A stretch of 64,000 bases of DNA from Pseudomonas sp. BGI-2. GTDB lineage: Bacteria > Pseudomonadota > Gammaproteobacteria > Pseudomonadales > Pseudomonadaceae. The stretch is from NCBI RefSeq assembly GCF_004310295.1, contig NZ_SISB01000028.1, positions 1-64,000 of the forward strand. The letters run 5' to 3'. The translations under genes and the position numbers were made by a program. Numbering within the stretch: the first letter of the stretch is position 1; the number at the start of each line of letters is the position of its first letter. This document shows, one piece after another, positions 42,751 to 49,712 of the stretch. The notes under the pieces are model-generated. The model had not been told where the DNA came from, did not search any database, and saw only the letters and a program-made list of their open reading frames with translations.

Positions 42751-42966
42751 ATGAGTGTCTACGAATGGGCAAGGCAGGAGTTGCGTCAGAGTCTGGATGG
42801 CGCGCAGGAAGTGGGGTTTGATCCGGGATTGAGCTTGCGCGCCTTGCTCAGTGCAGTGGTGCAGCAGAGCAAGGCCGTGCGCAGTGCCGAAGACCTGGCC
42901 GACGAGTTGCGTTTTCTTGCGGAAAACCTCGATGAAGGCCAGGACTACGGCTTTATGCGGCCCTGA
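42751..42966 (+). CDS. Conserved small hypothetical protein
   Basis: A 71-residue acidic, probably helical protein: SVYEWARQELRQSLDGAQEV, FDPGLSLRALLSAVVQQSKAVRSAEDLADELRFL. No domain, signal peptide or membrane segment is recognised. ATG 42751 follows AGGAG with good spacing; the in-frame ATG at 42721 lacks a ribosome site. It converges on yacG 3 bp away. Confidence 0.7.
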   Translation: MSVYEWARQELRQSLDGAQEVGFDPGLSLRALLSAVVQQSKAVRSAEDLADELRFLAENLDEGQDYGFMRP

Positions 42967-42969
42967 GGG

Positions 42970-43170
42970 TCAGTGGCGCGGTTCGAAGTCTTCGCTGAAC
43001 AGGTCGTCTTCGGCATCCGGGCTGACCGGGATCTTGTGTTCTTCCGACGCCCAGGCGCCCAGGTCAATGAGTTTGCAACGGTCCGAACAGAATGGCCGGA
43101 ACGTGCTCTCGGCGCTCCATTCAACAGGGGCGCCGCAAGTTGGGCATTCGACGGTTGGGGTTTGGCTCAT
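42970..43170 (-). CDS. yacG: DNA gyrase inhibitor YacG
   Basis: A 66-residue zinc-finger protein. The four zinc Cys are in CPTCGAPVEW and FCSDRCKLIDLGAWASEE. The E. coli protein binds GyrB and inhibits supercoiling. The start overlaps the coaE stop by 4 bp, giving the conserved pilD-coaE-yacG order. Confidence 0.95.
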   Translation of the reverse strand: MSQTPTVECPTCGAPVEWSAESTFRPFCSDRCKLIDLGAWASEEHKIPVSPDAEDDLFSEDFEPRH

Positions 43171-43790
43171 GACTGGCCTCCACGCAAAGTAAGGTAAAAG
43201 TGATGCAGGCGTTCGACCTCGCTGTGCAGCCAGGCGAGGTCGCGGTCGTTGACCACCACATCGTCGGCGTGGCTCACACGGTCCTGGCGGCTGGATTGCG
43301 CCTTGAGGATCGCCTGGACCTGTTGCTCGCTGGTTTGGTCACGCTGCAAGGTGCGTTCGATCTGTAGCTGTTCCGGGGCATCGATCACCAGGACCCGTTG
43401 GGTCATGGCGTACTGCCCGGACTCGATCAACAGCGGCGAAACCAGAATCGCGTAAGGCGATTGTGCCTTGGCCAGATGATCGGTGATTTCCTTGGCGATC
43501 AGCGGATGCAGCAACGCTTCGAGCCAGCGGCGCTCCTCCGGCACTTCGAAGATCAGCTTGCGTAGCGCTGCGCGATCCAGTTGCCCGTCGGCTTGCAGCA
43601 CGCCGGGGCCGAAATGTTCGGCGATCGTTGCCAGTGCCGGGCGACCCGGTTCCACCACCCAGCGCGCCGCATGATCGGCGTCCACTGCGTGCACACCCAG
43701 GTCGATGAAGTGCTGGGCCGCCGCGCTTTTGCCGCTGCCGATGCCGCCGGTCAGGCCGAGAATCCAGGGTTTTTCCACAGGGGTATTCAT
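43167..43790 (-). CDS. coaE: Dephospho-CoA kinase
   Basis: A 207-residue kinase for the last step of CoA synthesis, ATP-dependent 3'-phosphorylation of dephospho-CoA. The P-loop is LTGGIGSGKSAAA, followed by DADHAARWVVEPG and the lid region RDQTSEQQ. ATG 43790 overlaps the pilD stop by 4 bp; the long open frame upstream lies antisense-free inside pilD and is not part of the gene. Confidence 0.96.
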   Translation of the reverse strand: MNTPVEKPWILGLTGGIGSGKSAAAQHFIDLGVHAVDADHAARWVVEPGRPALATIAEHFGPGVLQADGQLDRAALRKLIFEVPEERRWLEALLHPLIAKEITDHLAKAQSPYAILVSPLLIESGQYAMTQRVLVIDAPEQLQIERTLQRDQTSEQQVQAILKAQSSRQDRVSHADDVVVNDRDLAWLHSEVERLHHFYLTLRGGQS

Positions 43791-44659
43791 TTCAAACCGA
43801 CAAACTGCCAATAGAAGCCGGTTATTTGACCACCCCAGAGCAAGGCAATCCAGCCGGCAATCGCCAGAAAGGGTCCAAAGGGGATCGGTGTCGAGGTTTT
43901 TGCGTTGCGCAGGCGCAGCAAAATCACCCCGATGATGGCCCCCACGAGCGATGACAAGAGGAGGGTCAGCGGCAACATCTGCCAGCCGCCCCAGGCCCCG
44001 AGCATGGCCAGCAGCTTGAAATCGCCGTGGCCGATGCCGTCCTTGCCGGTGAGCAGCTTGAACAGCCAGAACACTGACCACAACGTCATGTAACCGGCCA
44101 CCGCGCCCCACAGTGCGTCATGCAATGACACGAACAGCCCGAAACTGTTGACGATCAACCCCAGCCACAGCAGCGGCAGCACCAGCACATCCGGCAGCAG
44201 CTGGTGCTCGGCGTCGATCAGACTCATCGCCAGCAAACCCCAGGTCAGCACCAGCACCATGCAGGCTTGCCAGCCGAAACCGAAATGCCAGGCGATAAAC
44301 GCCGAGAGCAGACCACAGGCCAGTTCGGTCAGCGGATAGCGCTTGCTGATCGGCACGGCGCAGTTCGAGCACCGACCGCGTAAAAACAGATAGCTGAGCA
44401 GCGGAATGTTTTCCCAGGCGCGGATTCGATGGTCGCAATGCGGGCACTGGGAATGAGGCAGCATCAGGTTGTAGGCCGGGCCCGGCGCTTCGGGCGGTAC
44501 GCCCAATACGTCATGGGCTTGCAGCCGCCATTCGCGGTGGAGCATTTTCGGCAGGCGCCAGACCACCACGTTGAGAAAACTGCCCATCAGCAGGCCGAGC
44601 GCGAATGCGATGACCACGAAGACCAGCGGATAGAGGGTCAGGATGTCGTTCAAGGGCAT
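43787..44659 (-). CDS. pilD: Prepilin peptidase/N-methyltransferase PilD
   Basis: A 290-residue inner-membrane aspartyl protease that cuts and N-methylates all type IV pilins in this window and type II secretion pseudopilins. The zinc tetracysteine motif is CPHCDHRI...CSNCAVP. Catalytic Asp residues are in SLIDAEHQLLPD and GIGHGDFKLLAMLG. About eight membrane helices. ATG 44659 is chosen over an upstream frame; it follows pilC by 1 bp. Confidence 0.96.
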   Translation of the reverse strand: MPLNDILTLYPLVFVVIAFALGLLMGSFLNVVVWRLPKMLHREWRLQAHDVLGVPPEAPGPAYNLMLPHSQCPHCDHRIRAWENIPLLSYLFLRGRCSNCAVPISKRYPLTELACGLLSAFIAWHFGFGWQACMVLVLTWGLLAMSLIDAEHQLLPDVLVLPLLWLGLIVNSFGLFVSLHDALWGAVAGYMTLWSVFWLFKLLTGKDGIGHGDFKLLAMLGAWGGWQMLPLTLLLSSLVGAIIGVILLRLRNAKTSTPIPFGPFLAIAGWIALLWGGQITGFYWQFVGLK

Positions 44660-44660
44660 G

Positions 44661-45878
44661 TCAGATCGCTGCGCCGAGTTGGAAGATGGGCAGGTACATC
44701 GCAACAACGAGGCCACCGACAATAACACCCAGCACCACCATGATGAACGGCTCCATCAGGCTGGTGAGGTTGTCGACCATATTGTCCACTTCATCCTCGT
44801 AGAAGCTCGCGACCTTATCGAGCATGTCGTCCAGTGCACCGGATTCTTCGCCAATGGCCGTCAGCTGGATCGCCATGCTGGGAAAGATGCCGGAGGTGCG
44901 CATTGAGAAGTTCAGCTGCATACCGGTCGACACGTCCTGCTTGATGCGCAGCACCGCACGCTTGAACACGATGTTGCCGGTTGCGCCAGCCACCGATTCC
45001 AGGGCCTCGACCAGTGGCACGCCGGCGGCGAACGTGGTCGACAGGGTACGGGCGTAACGGGCCACGGCAGACTTGTACATCAACGTGCCGATCAGCGGCA
45101 GCTTCAGCAGCCAGGTGTCCATCCGGTCCCGAAAGGCCTGGGATGTTTTGATGGCGTGGCGCATGCCGAAGATGGCGGCGATCAACACGCCAAGCATCAT
45201 CCACCACCATGCCTGCATGAACTCCGACAAGCCGATGACCATCACGGTGAAGGCCGGCAATTCGGCGCCAAAGCCCTTGAACACCGACTCGAACTGCGGC
45301 ACCACCTTGACCAGCAGAATCCCGGTCACAATGATCGCCACGAAGACCACTGCCAACGGGTAAGTCATGGCTTTCTTGATCTTGGCCTTGAGGCTTTCGC
45401 TCTTTTCCTTATAGGTCGCCACCCGTTCGAGCAGGGTGTCCAGAGCGCCGGCCTGCTCACCCGCGTCCACCAGGTTGCAGTACAACTCATCGAAATACTG
45501 CGGCTTTTTGCGCAAGGACGCGGCGAAGCTGTTGCCCGCCGCGACTTCCTGTTTCACCTCGTCCACCAGCTTGCGCATGGCCGGGTTATCGAAGCCTTCG
45601 CCGATGATGTCGAACGACTGTAGCAGTGGCACACCGGCTTTCATCATGGTCGCCATCTGCCGGGTAAACAGGGCAATTTCCTGAGTTTTGATGCGTTTGC
45701 CGAAGCTGAAAATCGACACGGACTTCTTGCGCACCTTGCCTGGGTTGATCCCCTGCTTGCGCAATTGAGCCTTGATCAGCGCCGGGTTGAGTCCGCTCAA
45801 CTCGCCGGCCATTGCAGAGCCTTTCCTGTCCGTGCCTTCCCAGGTGTAGACGCTGATTTTTGCTGCTTTGACCGCCAT
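44661..45878 (-). CDS. pilC: Type IV pilus inner-membrane platform protein PilC
   Basis: A 405-residue GspF-family protein that couples the motor ATPases to pilin insertion. Two T2SSF domains each begin with a similar string: IALFTRQMATMMKAGVPLLQS and VARYARTLSTTFAAGVPLVEA. Three membrane segments are visible. It sits 2 bp from pilB and 1 bp from pilD, in one pilB-pilC-pilD-coaE-yacG transcript. Confidence 0.96.
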   Translation of the reverse strand: MAVKAAKISVYTWEGTDRKGSAMAGELSGLNPALIKAQLRKQGINPGKVRKKSVSIFSFGKRIKTQEIALFTRQMATMMKAGVPLLQSFDIIGEGFDNPAMRKLVDEVKQEVAAGNSFAASLRKKPQYFDELYCNLVDAGEQAGALDTLLERVATYKEKSESLKAKIKKAMTYPLAVVFVAIIVTGILLVKVVPQFESVFKGFGAELPAFTVMVIGLSEFMQAWWWMMLGVLIAAIFGMRHAIKTSQAFRDRMDTWLLKLPLIGTLMYKSAVARYARTLSTTFAAGVPLVEALESVAGATGNIVFKRAVLRIKQDVSTGMQLNFSMRTSGIFPSMAIQLTAIGEESGALDDMLDKVASFYEDEVDNMVDNLTSLMEPFIMVVLGVIVGGLVVAMYLPIFQLGAAI

Positions 45879-45880
45879 GT

Positions 45881-47581
45881 TCAGTCCTTGGTAACCCGGT
45901 TGATTTCTTCAAGGCTGGTGACGCCTTGCATGGCCTTGATCAAGCCCGAGGTGCGCAAGTCATTAAAATTGTCTTTGCGCATCTGGATGTCGATTTCCAG
46001 TGAGTTGCCTTCGGCCATGATCAGCCGCTGCAGGTCCGGCGTGTTCTTCACCACTTCATAAATCCCCAGTCGCCCTTTGTAACCGCCGTTGCACTGATCG
46101 CAACCGACCGGCTCATAGATTGTGAAAGAACCGATGCGTTCCTCGGGGAAGCCTTCCTTGATCAGCGCTTCGCGGGGAATATCGATGGGTGTCTTGCAGT
46201 GGTTGCACAGTTTGCGCGCCAGGCGCTGGGCAATGATCAAGGTGACCGACGTCGCAATGTTGAAGCCCTGAATGCCCATGTTGTGCAAGCGGGTCAGGGT
46301 TTGCGCGGCGCTGTTGGTGTGCAGGGTGGAAAGCACCATGTGCCCGGTCTGGGCAGCCTTGATGGCGATCTCGGCGGTTTCGAGGTCGCGGATTTCACCG
46401 ACCATGATCACGTCCGGGTCCTGACGCAAAAACGAGCGCAACGCCTGGGCGAAATCCAGCCCTTGCTTGGGATTGACGTTAACCTGGTTGATGCCTTCCA
46501 TGTTGATTTCCACCGGGTCTTCGGCGGTGGAGATGTTGATGTCCACGGTGTTGAGGATATTCAGCCCGGTGTAGAGCGACACGGTCTTGCCCGAACCGGT
46601 CGGCCCGGTGACCAGGATCATGCCCTGTGGCTGCTTCAGTGCGGCCATGTACAAGGCTTTCTGTTCAGGCTCGTAGCCGAGGGCGTCGATGCCCATTTGC
46701 GCGCTGGACGGGTCGAGGATCCGGATCACCACTTTCTCGCCCCACAGGGTCGGCAGGGTGTTGACCCGGAAGTCGATGGACTTGGTCTTGGACAAGCGCA
46801 TCTTGATCCGCCCGTCCTGGGGTTTGCGCCGCTCGGAGATGTCGAGGCTGGCCATGACTTTCAGTCGCGCCGCAATGCGGTTGGCCAGTTGGCTCGGCGG
46901 CTTGGCGACTTCGCGCAGCATGCCGTCGGTGCGCATCCGCACCCGGTAGGTTTTTTCGTAAGGCTCGAAATGCAGGTCGGAGGAACCGCTCTTGATCGCA
47001 TCGAGCAACATCTTGTGGACGAAGCGCACCACCGGCGCGTCATCGGCATCCTGGCCGGCAATGGCGTCCTTTTTGTTGTCATCGACCGACTCGATGTCCA
47101 GCCCATCAAGGTCAACATCAGCCATGTCTTCCAGGCCGGTGGATTGGCTGTCGAAGAATTTATCGATGGCATCGCTGAGTTTATCGTCCTCCACCAGAAT
47201 GGCTTCGGTGCTCAGCCCGGTGCTGAACTGGATGTCGTTGATGGCTTGATGATTGGTCGGGTCGGAAACGCCCACGAACAGCTTGTTTCCGCGTCGCCAG
47301 AGGGGCAGGGCGTAGTGCTGACGAATCAGTTTCTCGCTGACCAGCCCTCGGGGTTGGGTTTCCTTGTCCAGGCAATTGAGGTCAAGCAGCGCCATGCCGA
47401 AATGCTCCGAGGCAATCTCGGCAACCTGTCGGCTCTTTACCAGTTTGTTCTGCACCAGGTAACTGACCAGGGAGATTTTGCTGCGTTGGGCTTGCTGATA
47501 CGCCTGTAGCGCGCTTTGTTCAGTGAGCAGTTCGGCCAGGACCAATTGCTTGGCCAGACCGCTAAGGGCGATGTCATTCAT
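45881..47581 (-). CDS. pilB: Type IV pilus extension ATPase PilB
   Basis: A 566-residue GspE-family hexameric ATPase that powers pilus extension. The N-terminal MshEN domain (about 1-150) may bind c-di-GMP. The catalytic domain has Walker A GPTGSGKTVSLY, Asp box EDPVE, Walker B DPDVIMVGEIRD and His box STLHTNSA. A zinc tetracysteine site is LCNHCKTP...GCDQCNGG. Same length as the PAO1 protein. It is divergent from pilA. Confidence 0.97.
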   Translation of the reverse strand: MNDIALSGLAKQLVLAELLTEQSALQAYQQAQRSKISLVSYLVQNKLVKSRQVAEIASEHFGMALLDLNCLDKETQPRGLVSEKLIRQHYALPLWRRGNKLFVGVSDPTNHQAINDIQFSTGLSTEAILVEDDKLSDAIDKFFDSQSTGLEDMADVDLDGLDIESVDDNKKDAIAGQDADDAPVVRFVHKMLLDAIKSGSSDLHFEPYEKTYRVRMRTDGMLREVAKPPSQLANRIAARLKVMASLDISERRKPQDGRIKMRLSKTKSIDFRVNTLPTLWGEKVVIRILDPSSAQMGIDALGYEPEQKALYMAALKQPQGMILVTGPTGSGKTVSLYTGLNILNTVDINISTAEDPVEINMEGINQVNVNPKQGLDFAQALRSFLRQDPDVIMVGEIRDLETAEIAIKAAQTGHMVLSTLHTNSAAQTLTRLHNMGIQGFNIATSVTLIIAQRLARKLCNHCKTPIDIPREALIKEGFPEERIGSFTIYEPVGCDQCNGGYKGRLGIYEVVKNTPDLQRLIMAEGNSLEIDIQMRKDNFNDLRTSGLIKAMQGVTSLEEINRVTKD

Positions 47582-47654
47582 TGGGATACCGGACGCAGAC
47601 AGTTCATGACTTATAGCCTAGTCAAGGAGCTGAGCCAAACCAGCGGCCGCCAGG

Positions 47655-47669
47655 TGACAAATAGTGTCA
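47655..47669 (+). promoter_or_regulatory. Candidate PilR binding site upstream of pilA
   Basis: TGACAAATAGTGTCA is an inverted repeat of TGTCA half-sites, matching the TGTC core described for PilR sites. It lies about 75-90 bp upstream of the sigma-54 promoter, a normal enhancer distance. Confidence 0.5.
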
Positions 47670-47742
47670 GATAGTGCGGATCCGGGGGGTAGGAAAGGTC
47701 TGTGCCTTGGCTTCGCGCCCGGCCAACAGGGGGTGGGGCGCT

Positions 47743-47758
47743 TGGCACGGGCTGTGCT
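47743..47758 (+). promoter_or_regulatory. Sigma-54 promoter of pilA
   Basis: TGGCACGGGCTGTGCT has the invariant GG and GC separated by 10 bp and a good match to TGGCAC-N5-TTGCW. It lies about 50 bp upstream of the pilA start. Confidence 0.82.
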
Positions 47759-47806
47759 GAAGCTCATTCAGATCATGAGATTTCGACTCATGCATGGAGC
47801 CTGTCT

Positions 47807-48220
47807 ATGAATACTCAAAAAGGTTTTACCCTGATCGAACTGCTGATCGTCGTGGCGATCATCGGGATCCTGGCGACGTTTGCGTTGCCGATGTACTCCA
47901 AATATCAAGCGAAGGCCAAAGTCACGGCGGGACTGGCCGAGATTTCTGCGTTGAAAGTGCCATTTGAAGAACTCATGAATAACGGGACAAGCCCGGCGAA
48001 TGTGGCGGCAATTGGTGGGGTTAGCCCAACGTCAAACTGCACGCTGACAGCGTCCGGTACAGCCGCTGATGGCGCAGGGACCATTGTTTGTACGATCGTT
48101 AACGCGCCTGCACCGGTTTTAGGCAAGACGATCACGCTGACACGCTCGACGACGGGCTGGGCTTGCACCAGCACTGCTCAGCAAGACTTCTTGCCTAAAG
48201 GCTGCACTGGTGCGGCATAA
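47807..48220 (+). CDS. pilA: Major type IV pilin PilA
   Basis: A 137-residue pilin precursor. The leader MNTQKG is cut by PilD before FTLIELLIVVAIIGILATFA, with Glu at +5 for assembly. A helical stalk continues to about residue 55. Four Cys are present (78, 95, 120, 133); the last pair bounds the C-terminal D-loop. ATG 47807 follows ATGGAGC and is set by the leader. It is transcribed divergently from pilBCD. Its terminator has been split by an inserted element. Confidence 0.95.
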   Translation: MNTQKGFTLIELLIVVAIIGILATFALPMYSKYQAKAKVTAGLAEISALKVPFEELMNNGTSPANVAAIGGVSPTSNCTLTASGTAADGAGTIVCTIVNAPAPVLGKTITLTRSTTGWACTSTAQQDFLPKGCTGAA

Positions 48221-48241
48221 CGCTCAACAAATCTCTTGAAA

Positions 48242-48512
48242 GCCAAAGCCCTGCCCTAAAAAGCGTAATGCTGTTCACTTAAGCGCGGGCACTCATTTGT
48301 GGCGAGGGGATTCAGCGAAACGTCGCACCGCCCCGTTCGGCTGCGAAGCAGTCGTAAATCCACACAACTCGGTCTGTCTGAACGGGCGCAGGGGGCCGCT
48401 TCGCAGCCGAACGGGGCGGTGCGACGTTTCGATGAATCCCCTCGCCACAGGTTCTCGCTCGACTGATGATTGTCTTAAGTGAACAGCATTAGCCCTAAAA
48501 AGCGGGGCTTTT
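48242..48512 (+). terminator. pilA terminator, interrupted by an insertion
   Basis: Removing the 226-bp element and one copy of the 13-bp repeat rebuilds AAAGCCCTG, loop CCCTAAAAAG, CGGGGCTTTTT: a 9-bp stem with T run about 25 bp after the pilA stop. The two arms are now about 240 bp apart. Confidence 0.65.
48266..48491. mobile_element. 226-bp MITE-like element with IS4-type ends
   Basis: Terminal inverted repeats TAATGCTGTTCACTTAAG and CTTAAGTGAACAGCATTA are perfect over 18 bp. They are flanked by a perfect 13-bp direct repeat GCCCTAAAAAGCG (48253-48265 and 48492-48504), a target duplication. The ends agree at 15 of 18 positions with the IS4 terminal repeat as I recall it, and IS4 makes 11-13 bp duplications. 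Inside, TGTGGCGAGGGGATTC (48298) and GAATCCCCTCGCCACA (to 48449) bound a second palindrome. No transposase is encoded, so mobility would need a transposase in trans. Confidence 0.8.
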
Positions 48513-48776
48513 TGTTGGAATGACACCCTCAATTTCGAAAAGCAAAAAAACCCCGACAATTCATGGCCTTAGGCCTGCGACAAAACCTGCAAGTTGCATG
48601 TAGAGAAACTCGAAGTCTTGCATTTTGCATGATTCCGAAAATCGACATTTTTACTAAGATACTGATTTATAACGATTTATTATCTGTCTCAAAGTTGGCA
48701 CAGCGTTCGCAATATCTCTGGTAACCCTGCTGACAAGACACGCAGCAGACTTTCTAGAAAAACAGGAGTTACTCGT
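48505..48776. other. AT-rich intergenic region upstream of the BON gene
   Basis: About 270 bp without a plausible gene. After the end of the pilA terminator it becomes AT-rich (ATTTTTACTAAGATACTGATTTATAACG). The heptamer TTGCATG or close variants occurs several times between 48590 and 48632. A promoter for the BON gene is expected here but no clear sigma-70 pair is seen. Confidence 0.4.
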
Positions 48777-49130
48777 ATGAAGAAGTTCGCTATCGCTGCC
48801 GCTACTGCTACCGCGCTGACCCTGACCATGGCCAACGCTGCATTTGCCCAGACCCAGGCGACCCAGGCTCCAATGGTCCTGGCTGCCGGTGAAGTGACCC
48901 AAGCCAAAGAAGCTACCTCCGACACTTGGATCACCACCAAAGTCAAAGCAGACCTGGTCACTGAAAAAGGCATTCCTGGTACCGACATCAAGGTTGAAAC
49001 CAACAAAGGGGTTGTTTCCCTGTCGTCCACTACTGCCGTGACTGATTCCCAGAAAGACGTCGCAGTAGCGATCGCCAAGAAGATCAAAGGCGTCAAAGCG
49101 GTCTCCGCTGACGGCCTGAAAGCCGAGTAA
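48777..49130 (+). CDS. BON domain-containing periplasmic protein (OsmY-like)
   Basis: A 117-residue protein with a signal peptide (IAAATATALTLTMANAAFA, cleavage near 24). One BON domain follows: DTWITTKVKADLVTEKGIPG, IKVETNKGVVSLSSTT, VAVAIAKKIKGVKAVSA. BON proteins bind phospholipid or glycan surfaces and often respond to envelope or osmotic stress. It is a single gene with a CAGGAG ribosome site. The low-GC leader suggests its own regulation. Confidence 0.88.
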   Translation: MKKFAIAAATATALTLTMANAAFAQTQATQAPMVLAAGEVTQAKEATSDTWITTKVKADLVTEKGIPGTDIKVETNKGVVSLSSTTAVTDSQKDVAVAIAKKIKGVKAVSADGLKAE

Positions 49131-49212
49131 GGCAAGACTTCTCGCCTGGACTGGGAGAAGGCGCGGCAGACGGGCTGAGCAATACGCCTGCCGTCTCTGG
49201 AGAGTTCATGCG

Positions 49213-49272
49213 AAAGGCCACAAGGATGTGGCCATTACAGGCCTCTGACATTCGTGTCGGGGGCCTGTTCTA
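49213..49272 (+). terminator. Tandem hairpins after the BON gene
   Basis: AAAGGCCACA/TGTGGCCATT (49215-49238) is followed by CAGGCCTCTGACA, loop TTCG, TGTCGGGGGCCTG. The second is a 13-bp stem with a UUCG tetraloop. T runs are short, so termination or mRNA 3' protection are both possible. Confidence 0.55.
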
Positions 49273-49293
49273 TTGTGGGCGCCGCAAAACCAA

Positions 49294-49383
49294 TGTGGGA
49301 GTGAGCCTGCTCGCGATGAGGGCATAACATTCAACATCTTTGTTGACTGTTACACCGCTATCGCGAGCAGGCTCACTCCCACA
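49294..49383. repeat. REP/BIME palindrome, GTGGGAGTGAGCCTGCTCGCGA class
   Basis: TGTGGGAGTGAGCCTGCTCG and CGAGCAGGCTCACTCCCACA are perfect inverse complements, identical to those at 7436-7515. The spacer contains CATTCAACATCTTTGTTGACTGTTACA. It lies between the BON and the convergent DUF2845 gene. Confidence 0.9.
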
Positions 49384-49415
49384 TTGAAATGTGCCCACAT
49401 AAGATTTAAGTGGGT

Positions 49416-49712
49416 TCAGTTACCGCGTTTGCTGGTGATCTGTTTCAGCCGGTTACCTTCAAACCGCAGGTATTGATACATCCCGCCATTGGGCCCGTAG
49501 GTCCATTCCTCGACCTGAAACTCTTCTCGCCGGTTGGCACTGCGCTTGTAGCCCAACAGATCGCGGCTGACCGGTTCACCGCATTTCTGCAGCACTTCGC
49601 TGGACCGGTCGCCAACGCTGACCAATTGACTGCCGCAGCGCAGGGTATCGGCCGCCGAGGCCTGACTGGCCGCGAGTGCCAGGGTCAGGCTTATCAGCAA
49701 TCGTCTGATCAT
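49416..49712 (-). CDS. DUF2845 domain-containing secreted protein
   Basis: A 98-residue protein with a signal peptide (LLISLTLALAASQASA). The mature part TLRCGSQLVSVGDRSSEVLQKCGEP and EEWTYGPNGGMYQYLRFEGNRL match DUF2845 and resemble small BamE-like folds. ATG 49712 overlaps the DUF748 stop (TGATG); a GTG 3 bp upstream is an alternative. Function unknown. Confidence 0.86.
   Translation of the reverse strand: MIRRLLISLTLALAASQASAADTLRCGSQLVSVGDRSSEVLQKCGEPVSRDLLGYKRSANRREEFQVEEWTYGPNGGMYQYLRFEGNRLKQITSKRGN

Noticed and set aside
48297..48482. Small frames of 61 and 88 codons inside the MITE-like element
   Set aside because: They are translations of the palindrome on both strands and resemble each other by symmetry; no transposase motif is present.
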